Made by a program: the position numbers and the translations under genes. From contig JHVP01000001.1 of NCBI GenBank assembly GCA_000620205.1, positions 434,001-498,000 on the forward strand: a DNA stretch of 64,000 bases, in the 5' to 3' direction. Positions 52,803 through 62,342 of the stretch are shown in pieces; position 1 is the stretch's first letter; each line of letters begins with the position of its first letter. Origin of the DNA: Geodermatophilaceae bacterium URHA0031. GTDB taxonomy: Bacteria; Actinomycetota; Actinomycetes; Mycobacteriales; Geodermatophilaceae. A model generated the notes under the pieces. That model was given only the letters and a program-made list of their open reading frames with translations, was not told the DNA's origin and did no database searches.

Positions 52803-53501
52803 ATGCGAGTGGTGTTCGTGCACGGAGCGTGCGTCCGGGACGGGTCGTGGTGGTGGCACCGCACCGCTGCGCTGCTGGACCGGCACGGGATCACCAGCGT
52901 CGCGCCCGGGCTGCCCAGCTGCGGGGAGGGCGGCGCGTCAGCAGGTCACGACGGCCCGGGACTCACCGCGGACGTCGCCGCTGTCCGGGAGGTCCTCCAG
53001 GACAGCGACGAGCCGACCGTCGTGGTGGCACACAGCTACGGCGGCATCGTCACCGCCGAGGCCGCGGCGGGTGTCCCGTCCGTGCGGCACCTGGTCCTGG
53101 TGTCCAGCTACCTGCCCGAGGTCGGCGAGAGCCTGTCCTCCTTCAGCTCCTCGGAGCCGGCACCGTTCCTCGACGTCGACGTCGAGTCCGGCACCCTCGG
53201 CGTCCGTCCGGACTTCCTCCCCGGCAGGTTCCTGCAGGACTGCCCGGAGGTGGCCGGCGACGCCGGCGACCGGCTGGCCCGGCAGAGCCTCTCGATCGTG
53301 GGCCAACCGGTGACGGCGGCGGCGTGGCAGCACGTGCCGTCGACCTACCTGGTGTGCGCCCAGGACCGGGGGACGCCGGCCTCGGCGCAACGGGACTTCG
53401 CTCGGCGCGCGGGCACGGTCGTCGAGCTCGACGCCGGGCACCACCCGTTCCTCTCCCAGCCGCAGGCCGTCGCCGACCTCCTGGTCGGTCTGCCGAGCTG
53501 A
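52803..53501 (+). CDS. Alpha/beta hydrolase under TetR control
   Basis: A 232-aa hydrolase. The opening VVFVHGACVRDGSWWW holds the oxyanion region, VVVAHSYGGIV is the nucleophile elbow (Ser), and AGHHPFLSQPQAV holds the catalytic His. This subgroup resembles plant-esterase and methylketone-synthase-like hydrolases that cleave small esters. GAGGAGG lies upstream of the ATG. The divergent TetR gene is its likely regulator. Confidence 0.9.
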   Translation: MRVVFVHGACVRDGSWWWHRTAALLDRHGITSVAPGLPSCGEGGASAGHDGPGLTADVAAVREVLQDSDEPTVVVAHSYGGIVTAEAAAGVPSVRHLVLVSSYLPEVGESLSSFSSSEPAPFLDVDVESGTLGVRPDFLPGRFLQDCPEVAGDAGDRLARQSLSIVGQPVTAAAWQHVPSTYLVCAQDRGTPASAQRDFARRAGTVVELDAGHHPFLSQPQAVADLLVGLPS

Positions 53502-53641
53502 CCGGCGTTCGCGAGGGGTCAGCGAGCTCGTCGAGCCGAGCAGCGTGGTGTGGGAGCCGCCGTGCCCCCGGCTGCCCACGACCGGCAGGTCCGCGCCGTG
53601 CGACAGGGCCCACCGACCCCGTGGACGGGCACGCGATCCCC

Positions 53642-54403
53642 TCAGGACGGGCGGGTCGCACCACCGCTGAGGTGCTCGGCGAAGAACGCCTCGATCCGCG
53701 TCCAGGCGTCGGCCGCGGCGACCGGGTCGGGCTGGAACTTCAGCACCCGGCGCAGCAGCGGGCGCAGCACCCGGGGCCCGGGGTCGGCGTCGTCGAGGAA
53801 GCCGTGCCCCGCCGTCGGGTACTCGTGGACGTCGTGCGGCACGCCCAGCCGGGTCAGCACCCCCTCCAGCTGCGCCGCGGTCCCACGCAGCGCGGGGTCA
53901 CGGGCGCCGTAGCTCGCCACGATCGGGCAGGCGCCGGCCAGCGCGCGCTCGGGGTCCTCCGGCAGGCGGGCGTAGTTGGCCGACGAGACGTCGAACCCGC
54001 GCGGTGCGGTCAGCAGCGCGAAGCCGCCGCCCATGCAGAACCCCAGGACGCCGATCCGCCCGGTGCAGTCGGGCAGCGACGCCAGGTGGGTGCGCGCGGC
54101 CTCGACGTCGACGAACGGCCGGCCGGACCCGGCGGCGATCGCGCGGAACGTCGGCACCAGGCAGCGCCGCGCGCCGCCGGCGGTGAACAGGTCGGGCATC
54201 AGGGACAGGTAGCCCGCCGCGGCCATCCGCTGCACCTGCAGGCGCATGACGTCGTCGATGCCGAACAGCTCGTGCACCAGCACGACACCGGGCCACGGTC
54301 CCGGTCCGGGCGGGGTGCCGAGCACGCCGCGCAGTCCCGGTGTCCCGCCTGCGCCGCTGGTCAGCTCGACGTCCTGCAGTCGCGGACCGTGCGGATCGGT
54401 CAT
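53642..54403 (-). CDS. Dienelactone hydrolase family protein
   Basis: A 253-aa alpha/beta hydrolase of the DLH type. VVLVHELFGIDD holds the glutamate that interacts with the nucleophile, GFCMGGGFAL carries the cysteine nucleophile, and AGHGFLDD carries the catalytic His. Cys, Asp and His are therefore all represented. Such enzymes open dienelactones in chlorocatechol breakdown or hydrolyse other lactones and esters. Cytoplasmic. It is divergent from the FAD monooxygenase gene. Confidence 0.92.
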   Translation of the reverse strand: MTDPHGPRLQDVELTSGAGGTPGLRGVLGTPPGPGPWPGVVLVHELFGIDDVMRLQVQRMAAAGYLSLMPDLFTAGGARRCLVPTFRAIAAGSGRPFVDVEAARTHLASLPDCTGRIGVLGFCMGGGFALLTAPRGFDVSSANYARLPEDPERALAGACPIVASYGARDPALRGTAAQLEGVLTRLGVPHDVHEYPTAGHGFLDDADPGPRVLRPLLRRVLKFQPDPVAAADAWTRIEAFFAEHLSGGATRPS

Positions 54404-54579
54404 GGTCCCGGCCTTCCTGCTGCCTGCTCCCGGGGCGGAGTGCAGCGATGCTGGCAGAGGCCGGGCCGCGTGTCACCTCGCACGGCGCGCAGCAGGGGGT
54501 GGGCAGCGGGTGGTCGGGTGTGGGGGAATGCACCCGGCTCCCTCGGGAGGAGGGCTCGACGCCGGATCGGGGGCGCGCG

Positions 54580-55767
54580 ATGAGAGCACTGGTGGTGGGC
54601 GGTGGGGTCGCCGGCCCGGTCGCCGCCCTGGCGCTGCAGAAGGCCGGCATCGACGCCACCGTCCACGAGGCGCACGCCGCGCCCGCCGGCGACGTCGGGG
54701 CGTGGCTGGGGGTCCAGGTCAACGGCCTGGACGCGCTCCGGGTGGTCGGGGCGGACCAGGTGGTCCGCGAGGTCGGCTTCCCGACCCCGGTGATCGAGTT
54801 CCGCAGCGGCACCGGCAGACGCCTGGGCGAGCTCCCGACCGGTACCGCCGGGGCGGTCGGGGTGTCGGTGCAGCGCTCCGAGCTGTACCGGGCGCTGCAC
54901 GCCGAGGCGCTGCGCCGGGGCATCGAGGTGCGCTACGGCTCGGCGTTGGTCGACGCGAGCAGCACCCCCGACGGCGTGACCGCGACCTTCGCCGACGGGA
55001 GCACGGAGCACGCCGACGTGCTCGTCGGCGCCGACGGCGTGCGCTCCTCGGTGCGCGCGCTGCTCGACCCGGGCGCCCCGCCGCCGCGCTTCGTCCCGGT
55101 GCTGAACACCGCCGGCTACTCCACGCACACGCCGGCCGGCGCGGAGGTGGGCCGGCTGACGATGGTCATGGGCCGGCGGTCCTTCTTCGGCTGGCTCCCC
55201 GCGCCGGACGGCCGGACCTGGTGGTTCGCCAACCCGCCGGAGCGGCAGGAGCCGGCGGACGGCGCGGTCGCCGCCCGGTCCGACGCGGAGTGGCGCGCCC
55301 TGCTGCACGATCTCCACGCAGCCGACCGGGCGCCCGCGCTCGCCCTCGTCGACGCGACGCCGCACGAGCTGCGGGGGTGGACCACGTACGACGTCCCGTT
55401 CGTGCGCCGCTGGCAGGACGGGCAGCGGGTCGTGCTCATCGGCGACGCCGCGCACGCGACCTCGCCGGCCGCCGGCCAGGGGTCGTCGCTGGCCGTCGAG
55501 GACGCCGTCGTGCTCGCCCGCTGCCTCCGGGACCTGCCGCTGCCCGCGGCGCTGCCGAACTACGAGCGCGCCCGGCGCCGGCGGACCCAGCGGGTCGTCG
55601 CCCAGGGCTTCCGGACCAGCAACGCCAAGTCCCCGCCCGCCGTGGGTCGTGTCGTCCGCGACCTGGTCATGCCGGTGGTGCTGCGGCACCGGGACCCGCG
55701 CGCCTGGGTCCGCGACCACCACGTCGACTGGGACGCGCCGGCCGGCACCGACCGGGCACCGGCCTGA
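54580..55767 (+). CDS. FAD-dependent monooxygenase (aromatic hydroxylase type)
   Basis: A 395-aa flavoprotein. The dinucleotide-binding motif GGGVAGPVAALALQKAG is at the N-terminus, and the ribose-binding VLIGDAAHATSP and VLVGADGVRSS motifs are present. A lid-like segment GWLPAPDGRTWWFANPP follows. It belongs to the class A hydroxylases that oxygenate aromatic or polyketide substrates with NAD(P)H. Substrate unknown. Its 3' end is 7 bases from the convergent SDR gene. Confidence 0.92.
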   Translation: MRALVVGGGVAGPVAALALQKAGIDATVHEAHAAPAGDVGAWLGVQVNGLDALRVVGADQVVREVGFPTPVIEFRSGTGRRLGELPTGTAGAVGVSVQRSELYRALHAEALRRGIEVRYGSALVDASSTPDGVTATFADGSTEHADVLVGADGVRSSVRALLDPGAPPPRFVPVLNTAGYSTHTPAGAEVGRLTMVMGRRSFFGWLPAPDGRTWWFANPPERQEPADGAVAARSDAEWRALLHDLHAADRAPALALVDATPHELRGWTTYDVPFVRRWQDGQRVVLIGDAAHATSPAAGQGSSLAVEDAVVLARCLRDLPLPAALPNYERARRRRTQRVVAQGFRTSNAKSPPAVGRVVRDLVMPVVLRHRDPRAWVRDHHVDWDAPAGTDRAPA

Positions 55768-55774
55768 GGCCTGC

Positions 55775-56542
55775 TCAGAAGACGGTGTAGCCGCCGTCGA
55801 CCACCAGCACGGAGCCGGTCATGAACGACGACGCCGGGCTCGCCAGGAACACCACCGCCGGGGCGATCTCCGCGGGCTCGGCCGCGCGCTGCATCGGTGC
55901 GTCGTCGACCCAGCGCGCCCGGAACTGCGGCTGGTCGATCGGCGTCATGTCGGTGCGGACGTAGCCCGGTGCGACCGCGTTGACCCGGACGCCGTGCGGC
56001 GCCCACTCCGCGGCCAGGGACCTGGTCAGGTGGTGCACCGCGGCCTTGGAGGCGTTGTAGGCCGGCTGCCACTGCGGGCGGTTCACGATCTGCCCGGACA
56101 TCGACCCGATGTTGACGATCACGCCCCCGCCTGCGCCGATCATCTGCTCACCGAAGACCTGGCAGCCGTGCCAGACGCCGTTCACGTTGACCCGCATGAC
56201 CTCGTCCCACTCGTCCTCGGTCACCTCCAGCGCCGGCCGGTGGATGCACGCGCCGGCGTTGTTGACCAGCACGTCGACCCGGCCCAGCGCTCCGGCGATC
56301 TCCCGGGAGACGGCCACGACGGCCCCGCGGTCCCCGACGTCGGCACGGAAGGCCGCGGCCCGGACGCCGGCGGCGGTCAGCTCCTCGACGACCACGCTGC
56401 TCGCGTCCTCGTCCCGCGCCACGATCGCGATCGTGGCGCCGGCCTCCCCCAGCGCGCGGGCGAACGCCCGGCCCAGGCCGCGGTTCCCGCCGGTGACCAC
56501 GGCGACCTTGCCGTCCAGCCTGAAGGTGTCGAGGACAGTCAT
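55775..56542 (-). CDS. SDR family oxidoreductase
   Basis: A 255-aa classical SDR. The cofactor motif TGGNRGLG is at about residues 17-24, NNAG in VLVNNAGACIH, the catalytic Ser in NIGSMSG, and YNASK as the catalytic Tyr/Lys motif, followed by APGYVRTDM. The C-terminal SVLVVDGGYT is typical. Substrate unknown; polyol dehydrogenase-like or 3-oxoacyl reductase-like activity is possible. It starts at 56542 and faces away from the PspC gene. Confidence 0.93.
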   Translation of the reverse strand: MTVLDTFRLDGKVAVVTGGNRGLGRAFARALGEAGATIAIVARDEDASSVVVEELTAAGVRAAAFRADVGDRGAVVAVSREIAGALGRVDVLVNNAGACIHRPALEVTEDEWDEVMRVNVNGVWHGCQVFGEQMIGAGGGVIVNIGSMSGQIVNRPQWQPAYNASKAAVHHLTRSLAAEWAPHGVRVNAVAPGYVRTDMTPIDQPQFRARWVDDAPMQRAAEPAEIAPAVVFLASPASSFMTGSVLVVDGGYTVF

Positions 56543-56644
56543 GCGCTGACCGTCCCACAGCCCGCCAGCAGGCGCGTTGCCGTGCTGGCCGAACGGGGAC
56601 GCACACCGTTGTGGAGCGGCGGCGGCGCGAGGAGCCTGGCCGGC

Positions 56645-57004
56645 ATGACAGCCACACCGCCTCCCGACCCGCCGCCGCCTCCCCCGCCCCCGACCGGCGG
56701 GACACCCCCGACCTGGCAGCAGGCGCCCCCGCCCCCGCCGGCGGCGGTGCCGCCGCGTCCGACGCTCCGGCGCAGCACCAGCAACCGGGTGCTGGGCGGT
56801 GTCTGCGGTGGCCTCGCCGAGTACACCGGCGTCGAGGCCCTCCTCTGGCGCATCGGCTTCGTGGCGCTGGCGCTGCTCGGCGCGGGCGTGCTGGTCTACC
56901 CGCTGCTCTGGATCCTCCTGCCGGCCGGCACCGCACCGACCGAGGCCGCTCCCGCACCGCGGCTGCGCGAGACGCTGCAGAACGGCCGGACCCCGAACCG
57001 CTGA
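56645..57004 (+). CDS. PspC domain membrane protein
   Basis: A 119-aa protein. A proline-rich cytoplasmic N-terminus (about residues 1-45) precedes the PspC domain: LRRSTSNRVLGGVCGGLAEY, then ALLWRIGFVALALLGAGVLV with one or two membrane helices. PspC proteins take part in envelope stress responses. A hydrophilic tail follows. The start ATG has no clear Shine-Dalgarno. Confidence 0.9.
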   Translation: MTATPPPDPPPPPPPPTGGTPPTWQQAPPPPPAAVPPRPTLRRSTSNRVLGGVCGGLAEYTGVEALLWRIGFVALALLGAGVLVYPLLWILLPAGTAPTEAAPAPRLRETLQNGRTPNR

Positions 57005-57050
57005 GCCGCCCCGGGGTCCCGACGGCCCCCGGGCAGTCGGCCCGACCCGC

Positions 57051-59270
57051 TCAGCCCCGCCGGCTGAGCGGGTCCCGCTCCTCGTCGGCCGGACCGCGGG
57101 GTGCCGGTGGGCCCGCGTGGCCGTCGGCGGCGGCGGGCACCAGGTCGCGCTCGTCGGCCCGCGGCAGCGGCCGCTCGTCGGTCAGCGGGGAGGGCTCGAC
57201 CCGCAGCAGCTTCGCCATCCAGGCCGGCAGCCACCAGTTCCACTTGCCGAGCAGGCTGACCAGCGCCGGCACCAGCAGCGCCCGGATCAGGGTCGCGTCG
57301 ATGAGGATGCCGACGCCCAGCGCCGTCCCGAGGACCTTGATGTCGGTGCCCGGCGAGGACGCCAGCGCGGCGAAGGAGAAGAACAGGATCAGCGCCGCGG
57401 AGGTGACCAGCCGGCCGGTGCGCCCCAGCCCGACGGTCACCGCGTCCGGGGTGTTGCCGGTCTCGTCGTACTCCTCCCGCATCCGGGCCAGGATGAAGAC
57501 CTCGTAGTCCATCGAGAGCCCGAACAGGAACGCGAAGATGATCACCGGCAGCCAGAAGGTGATGGCGCCGGTCGCCGGGATGCCGAACAGCGCCTCGGAG
57601 CCGTGCCCCTCCTGCCAGAACCAGGTCACCGCACCGAACACCGCGGCCAGCGAGACCAGGTTGAGCAGCACCGCCTTGATCGGCAGCAGCAGCGACCGGA
57701 AGGTGCGCACCAGCAGCACGAACGTGATCACCGCGATGAGGGCCAGCACGTAGGGGAAGTTCTCGTACACCGCGGAGAAGTAGTCCTGCACGATCGCGCC
57801 GGTGCCGGCGACGCCCACACTGCCGTCCGTCGCGCTCTCGACCGCGTTGCGGACGTCGTTGACCACCTCGATGCTGTCGCCGTCCACCGTCTCGCTGACC
57901 GGGACGACGTCGATCACCGTGGTGCCGCCCTGGCTGCCGCCGAGGACGGCCATCCGCACATCGTCGACGTCGCCGGCCGCGGCGAGTGCCGCGGCGGCCT
58001 GGTCGTCGGGGACGAGCACCTCGATGGGCGTGAGGACGCCGTCCCCGACACCACCGTTCTCCAGCGTCTGCAGCGCGTCGAAGGGCGGCCCGCTGCTGGC
58101 CAGGGACTCGCTGTTCGCCTGGCCGATCTTGAGGCCGGTCACCGGCGCGATGATCAGCGCGAGCAGGAACAGGGCGACCCCGGCGGCGATCCACCGCCGG
58201 CGGACGATGAGCCGCGCCCAGGCGGTCCAGCCGCGCGCGGCGACGGCGTCGTGCCGGATCCGCGGCCAATCGACCCGCGGCCCGACCTTGGACAGCAGGG
58301 CCGGCAGCAGGGTGAGCACCACGGCCACGCTGACCAGCGGGATGAGCATCCCGCCCAGCCCCATGCTCCGCAGGAACGGCACCGGCACGAGGATGAGCGC
58401 CAGCAGGCTGATCGCGACCGTCACGCCGGAGGCGAGCACCGCGTGGCCGGCGGTCTTCACCGCGACGACGACGGCCTCGTCGTTGCTGCGCCCGTGCGCC
58501 CGTTCCTCGCGCCAGCGGGAGACCAGCAGCAGCGAGTAGTCGATGGCCACGCCCAGCCCGACCAGGGCGATGAGGAACTGGACCACGAAGCTGACGTCGG
58601 TCAGGTAGGTGAGCCCGAGCACCAGCAGGAAGGTCGTCAGGATCGACACCGCGGCGATCAGCAGCGGGACGAACGCCAGGAACGACGCGAAGACGAACAC
58701 CAGGACGGCGAGCGCACCGACGGCGCCGAACAGGGTCTCCACCAGGACGCTGGGTCCCTCGGTGTCCCCGCCGGCCGACAGCAGCACGTACGAGGTCAGC
58801 CCGGTGTCCAGCCCGGCCGCCGCGGCCGCCTGCTCGAACGCGGGCTGGACCTGGGCCTCGATGCCCGGTCCGAAGCCCTCGGGCAACGGCCCCTGGACCA
58901 GCGCGAAGGCGCTCCGCCCGTCGTCGGTGACGAAGCGGTCGTCCCCGGTGCTGGCCTGGTCGACGATCCGGGCCTGGGGCACGGCCGCCCGCACCGCGTC
59001 GAACACACCGGCGATGTCGGCCTGCCGGTCGGCCACGGTGCTGCCCTCGGGCACGGTCAGCACCGGCACGAGGGTGTCCGCGGTGCTCGCGCCGAACGTC
59101 GCGATCAGCTGCTCCTCGGCCTCGTAACCGGGCTGGCCGGGCAGCGAGAAGTCGAAGGACAGCCGGTCGGTGACCGTGCCGGCGGCTGCACCGCCGGCCA
59201 CCATCGTCACCAGCCAGCCGATCACGACGAGCAGCCGATGGCGCAGGACGAACCGGGCGAGGGACTCCAC
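57051..59270 (-). CDS. MMPL family RND-type transporter
   Basis: A 739-aa polytopic membrane protein with the MMPL layout: an N-terminal helix (LRHRLLVVIGWLVTMVAGGA), a large extracytoplasmic domain, a first helix bundle containing VGLGVAIDYSLLLVSRWREE, a second extracytoplasmic domain (about 400-540), and a second bundle with FGLSMDYEVFILARMREEY. The paired GxxxDYxxF/L motifs carry the acidic residues used in proton coupling. It probably exports lipids or other hydrophobic compounds. The GTG start at 59270 is preceded by GGGAG. Confidence 0.95.
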   Translation of the reverse strand: MESLARFVLRHRLLVVIGWLVTMVAGGAAAGTVTDRLSFDFSLPGQPGYEAEEQLIATFGASTADTLVPVLTVPEGSTVADRQADIAGVFDAVRAAVPQARIVDQASTGDDRFVTDDGRSAFALVQGPLPEGFGPGIEAQVQPAFEQAAAAAGLDTGLTSYVLLSAGGDTEGPSVLVETLFGAVGALAVLVFVFASFLAFVPLLIAAVSILTTFLLVLGLTYLTDVSFVVQFLIALVGLGVAIDYSLLLVSRWREERAHGRSNDEAVVVAVKTAGHAVLASGVTVAISLLALILVPVPFLRSMGLGGMLIPLVSVAVVLTLLPALLSKVGPRVDWPRIRHDAVAARGWTAWARLIVRRRWIAAGVALFLLALIIAPVTGLKIGQANSESLASSGPPFDALQTLENGGVGDGVLTPIEVLVPDDQAAAALAAAGDVDDVRMAVLGGSQGGTTVIDVVPVSETVDGDSIEVVNDVRNAVESATDGSVGVAGTGAIVQDYFSAVYENFPYVLALIAVITFVLLVRTFRSLLLPIKAVLLNLVSLAAVFGAVTWFWQEGHGSEALFGIPATGAITFWLPVIIFAFLFGLSMDYEVFILARMREEYDETGNTPDAVTVGLGRTGRLVTSAALILFFSFAALASSPGTDIKVLGTALGVGILIDATLIRALLVPALVSLLGKWNWWLPAWMAKLLRVEPSPLTDERPLPRADERDLVPAAADGHAGPPAPRGPADEERDPLSRRG

Positions 59271-59472
59271 AACGTGCTCCCTGGGCAGCCGTGAGCTGGT
59301 CTGGTCGTGCGGTGCGCCCCCCGTGGCGGGCGACGCTAGCGGCGGCGGGCGATCCGTGGGGCGGTCGGACCCGCGCCGTCCCATCTCCCTCGGTGGGCTC
59401 GGCGTGTCGTCCCCGCGTGCCCCGACCGCGGGTGGGTTCCGGGCGGGTAGCGCGCGGGCCAGGATGCCGGGC

Positions 59473-59748
59473 ATGAAGTACGTCCTGAGCTACCGCGCGG
59501 TCGAGGACTTCCTGCCGCTGGCCCAGCAGCACGGCCCGGCGCACGTCGCCCGGCTGCACGAGTTCCGCGACCGCGGGCTGCTGCTCATGGTCGGCACGTT
59601 CGACGAGCCGATGAACGGCGACGCGATGGGCGTCTTCACCACCCGCGAGGCGGCCGAGGAGTTCATCGCCGGCGACCCCTTCGTGCTGCACGGCGTGGTC
59701 GCCGGCCACTCGGTGCGCCCCTGGAACGAGGTCCTGCAGCCCGGGTGA
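59473..59748 (+). CDS. YciI family protein
   Basis: A 91-aa protein with a dimeric alpha/beta-barrel fold. It has YVLSYRAVEDFLPLA, HVARLHEFRDRGLLLMVGTF, and EEFIAGDPFVLHGVV, which match YciI/YCII proteins including the catalytic-type His and Asp. The role is not well defined. ATG 59473 gives the standard N-terminus; an in-frame ATG at 59464 is possible. Confidence 0.88.
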   Translation: MKYVLSYRAVEDFLPLAQQHGPAHVARLHEFRDRGLLLMVGTFDEPMNGDAMGVFTTREAAEEFIAGDPFVLHGVVAGHSVRPWNEVLQPG

Positions 59749-59765
59749 GCTGCGAGCATCGCGGC

Positions 59766-60671
59766 ATGACCTCCTCCTCCGCACCGCCGTTCGAGCCGTG
59801 GCCGGCCCTGCCCCTGGCGCAGTGGCAGGACACCCGGGACACCCTGCACCTGTGGACCCAGGTGGTCGGCAAGGTCCGGCTGGCGCTCTCGCCTGCCGCC
59901 AACCACTGGTGGCACGTCCCGCTCTACGTCGACGCGCGCGGCCTGACCACCTCGCTGATGCCCTACCGGGGCCGTGGCCTGGAGGTGGTGTTCGACCTGA
60001 CCTCCCACGAGCTGCAGCTGCTGACCACCCTCGGCGAGCGTCGGCGGATGAGCCTGGAGCCCCGCAGCGTCGCCGACTTCACCGCGGAGTTCCGGTCGCA
60101 CCTGCGCGAGCTCGACGTCGACGTGCCGATCCACCCGGTGCCGGTCGAGGTCACCGAGGCGATCCCGTTCGACGAGGACACCGAGCACGCCAGCTACGAC
60201 CCCGACGCCGCCCACCGGTTCTGGACCTCGCTGGTGAGCGCCCACCGCGTGCTGAGCCGGTTCCGCGCCGAGTTCCGCGGCAAGGCCAGCCCGGTGCACT
60301 TCTTCTGGGGCGCCTTCGACCTCGCGGTCACCCGCTTCTCCGGCCGCCCCGCACCGCGGCATCCCGGCGGCGTGCCGAACTGCCCCGACGGGGTCATGGT
60401 CGAGGCCTACAGCGACGAGGTGTCCAGCTGCGGGTACTGGCCGGGCGGCGCTGCCGAGGGCGCCTTCTACGCCTACGCCTACCCCGAGCCACCCGGGTAC
60501 CGGACCAGCCCGGTCACCCCCGGGACGGCGACCTTCGACGAGGCGCTCGGGGAGTTCGTGCTGCCCTACGCCGACGTGCGGCAGGCTGCCGACCCCGACG
60601 CCCACCTGCTGGACTTCCTGACCAGCACGCACGCGGCTGCCGCCCGGACCGGGGACTGGCCCACCGCCTGA
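59766..60671 (+). CDS. DUF5996 family protein
   Basis: A 301-aa protein with the DUF5996 pattern: ALPLAQWQDTRDTLHLWTQV, VGKVRLALSPAANHWWHVPLY, FDLTSHELQLLTTLG and a later SPVHFFWGAFDLAVTRFSGR. The function is unknown to me. Aromatic residues and conserved histidines suggest an enzyme, but nothing is proven. It lies 17 bases after the YciI gene and may be cotranscribed. A hairpin follows its stop codon. Confidence 0.88.
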   Translation: MTSSSAPPFEPWPALPLAQWQDTRDTLHLWTQVVGKVRLALSPAANHWWHVPLYVDARGLTTSLMPYRGRGLEVVFDLTSHELQLLTTLGERRRMSLEPRSVADFTAEFRSHLRELDVDVPIHPVPVEVTEAIPFDEDTEHASYDPDAAHRFWTSLVSAHRVLSRFRAEFRGKASPVHFFWGAFDLAVTRFSGRPAPRHPGGVPNCPDGVMVEAYSDEVSSCGYWPGGAAEGAFYAYAYPEPPGYRTSPVTPGTATFDEALGEFVLPYADVRQAADPDAHLLDFLTSTHAAAARTGDWPTA

Positions 60672-60678
60672 GCCGGTC

Positions 60679-60698
60679 CGTCACCCCTCCGGGTGACG
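60679..60698. terminator. Short hairpin after the DUF5996 gene
   Basis: CGTCACCC and GGGTGACG form 8 perfect pairs around a CTCC loop, 8 bases after the stop codon. No T-tract is present. Confidence 0.55.
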
Positions 60699-60804
60699 CG
60701 GCCGCCCGCAGACGGGGCGCAGGCTCGGGGAGCGGGAACCGGATGTCGTTGAGGAACCGTTCGGTCCACACGGCAGGTCGGCACCACGGGCAGGAGGCAG
60801 GGCG

Positions 60805-61224
60805 ATGCGGGTCGCGTTCTCGGTGTACGGCGTGCTGTACGTCGTCATCGAGATCGTCGGGTACCAGCTGGAGCGGGTCAGCTGGCCGGAGATCACCGCC
60901 CTGGACGTCGCCACCGCGGTGACCAACGCGCTCCTGACCGTCGCGGTGCTGGTCGCCGCGCTGGTCGCGCTCGACGTCCTGGGTCACCGCTGGCGCCGGC
61001 ACCGGCGGGCGCTGGCGGCCGAGCGCGCCCGGCTGGCCGCGGAGGGGTGGACCGAGCTCGAGCCGCTCACCGTGCACGCCTGGCGCCCGGAGCCGCTGGC
61101 CCTGCCCGCCGCCGCTGCGCCGCAGCCGGGCGGCCCCGCGCGGACCGCCTACGCGCCCAACGCCTACTCCCGACGGGCCTGGCCGGACCCGGCCGCCGAG
61201 GACGCCTCCCGCCGGCTGCTCTGA
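60805..61224 (+). CDS. Small predicted membrane protein of unknown function
   Basis: A 139-aa protein with AGGAGG before the ATG. There are two predicted membrane segments: residues 1-20 (FSVYGVLYVVIEIVGYQL) and about 38-58 (TNALLTVAVLVAALVALDVL). A basic cytoplasmic stretch (HRWRRHRRAL) and an Ala/Pro-rich tail follow. No family recognised. Confidence 0.75.
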   Translation: MRVAFSVYGVLYVVIEIVGYQLERVSWPEITALDVATAVTNALLTVAVLVAALVALDVLGHRWRRHRRALAAERARLAAEGWTELEPLTVHAWRPEPLALPAAAAPQPGGPARTAYAPNAYSRRAWPDPAAEDASRRLL

Positions 61225-61300
61225 GCCGTCCGAGGGGGTGTCGAACGGATCCGTGCAGGAACTTTCCGGCACCGGTTCCCCACGGGGGGCTCCCAGCCGC

Positions 61301-61306
61301 TAGTGT
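61301..61306 (+). promoter_or_regulatory. Putative -10 element of the cold-shock gene
   Basis: TAGTGT, about 68 bases before the ATG at 61374. It would give a leader of roughly 60 bases, as is usual for cold-shock genes. No convincing -35 is seen. Confidence 0.35.
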
Positions 61307-61373
61307 TCTCTTCGTCGGGAAGGCCCTGCGCTCTGGCAGGACCCCGACGCACGACCTCAGCTAGGAGCGAGCA

Positions 61374-61577
61374 ATGCCCGAAGGAACAGTGAAGTGGTTC
61401 AACGCAGAGAAGGGGTTCGGCTTCGCCACCCCCGACGGCGGCGGCCCGGACGTCTTCGTCCACTACTCGGCCATCCAGACCAGCGGGTACCGCTCGCTCG
61501 ATGAGGGCCAGCGCATCTCGTTCGACATCGAGCAGGGCCAGAAGGGCCCGCAGGCGGCGAACGTCAACCCGGTCTGA
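61374..61577 (+). CDS. Cold-shock domain protein (CspA family)
   Basis: A 67-aa single cold-shock domain. RNP1 is [10 protein letters not shown] and RNP2 is DVFVHYSAI, after the opening [12 protein letters not shown]. The fold is an OB barrel that binds single-stranded RNA or DNA and melts structure. AGGAG lies 8 bases before the ATG. The gene is monocistronic with a strong terminator downstream. Confidence 0.97.
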   Translation: MPEGTVKWFNAEKGFGFATPDGGGPDVFVHYSAIQTSGYRSLDEGQRISFDIEQGQKGPQAANVNPV

Positions 61578-61620
61578 CCCTCAGACCGAGGAGCTGAACG
61601 CAGCCCTCTCGAACCACTGG

Positions 61621-61656
61621 CAGTGCCCCCGCCCGGGAGACCGGGCGGGGGCACTG
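61621..61656. terminator. Bidirectional hairpin terminator after the cold-shock gene
   Basis: CAGTGCCCCCGCCCGG and CCGGGCGGGGGCACTG form 16 perfect pairs around a GAGA loop. It lies between the convergent cold-shock and HTH genes. Confidence 0.9.
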
Positions 61657-61682
61657 TCGCGTTCGGGGCCGGCCCGTCCCGG

Positions 61683-62141
61683 TCAGCGCTGGCGCGGTAC
61701 GTACCCGCCGATGAGCGCGGACATCAGCAGCGCCCCGTCGTCCGGGCCGAGTGCCGTCGCGGCGTCGGCCATCGCGCGCCAGCGTCCGCGCTCGACCTCG
61801 GTCATCGCCCCGGTCGCGCGTGCCTCGAGCTGCTCGAGCAGCCGCTCCCACTCCCCCTGCGGTGTGGGCCACAGGCCGGCGAGCCGGCGGGCCTCGGCGG
61901 AGATGGCGGTGAACCGGACGATCTCCCCGGCGTGGTTGGTCAGCGCCTGCGCGTACCCGGCGGTGACCAGCGCATTGGCGGCGGAGACCACCTGCGGCTT
62001 GGGCAGGCCGCTGGCCGGGACGACCGCCCCGAGGTAGGGCGCGCTGCCGTGCGGCGGCTCGTCGATCAGCCGCGCGATGGCGCGGAGCACGGGCAGGTCG
62101 CGGGTGAACCAGGTGTCGGCCAGGGGCTGCGGGTTGCTCAT
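61683..62141 (-). CDS. Winged-helix-like protein of unknown role
   Basis: A 152-aa protein. The segment LPVLRAIARLIDEPPHG and SGLPKPQVVSAANALVTAGYAQ looks like a winged helix-turn-helix, followed by a beta-wing (AGEIVRFTAISAEARRLAG) and a helical C-terminus. It could be a small DNA-binding regulator. GAGAGGA precedes the ATG at 62139-62141. No better family match can be named. Confidence 0.65.
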   Translation of the reverse strand: MSNPQPLADTWFTRDLPVLRAIARLIDEPPHGSAPYLGAVVPASGLPKPQVVSAANALVTAGYAQALTNHAGEIVRFTAISAEARRLAGLWPTPQGEWERLLEQLEARATGAMTEVERGRWRAMADAATALGPDDGALLMSALIGGYVPRQR

Positions 62142-62342
62142 GGGTCCTCTCGGCGGACGGCGGCGCCACCGGGCGCGGCGCCGCGCCCACGGTACGAGCA
62201 CCGCGCAGGCGGTCGGTGCGCCGACGTCGGGAGCGCCTCCCGCCCGGTCCCCCGCCGTGCCCACTTCGTTACCGGAGAGTGACCGCTCGTAGCTCAGCGC
62301 ACTGGGAAGATGAGGCGGTCCCACCGCGCCTCGAGGAGTTCC

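Noticed and set aside
56896-59784. 962-codon minus-strand open frame across the MMPL gene
   Set aside because: Arg/Gly/Ala-rich shadow in another frame of the MMPL gene, which has clear membrane segments.
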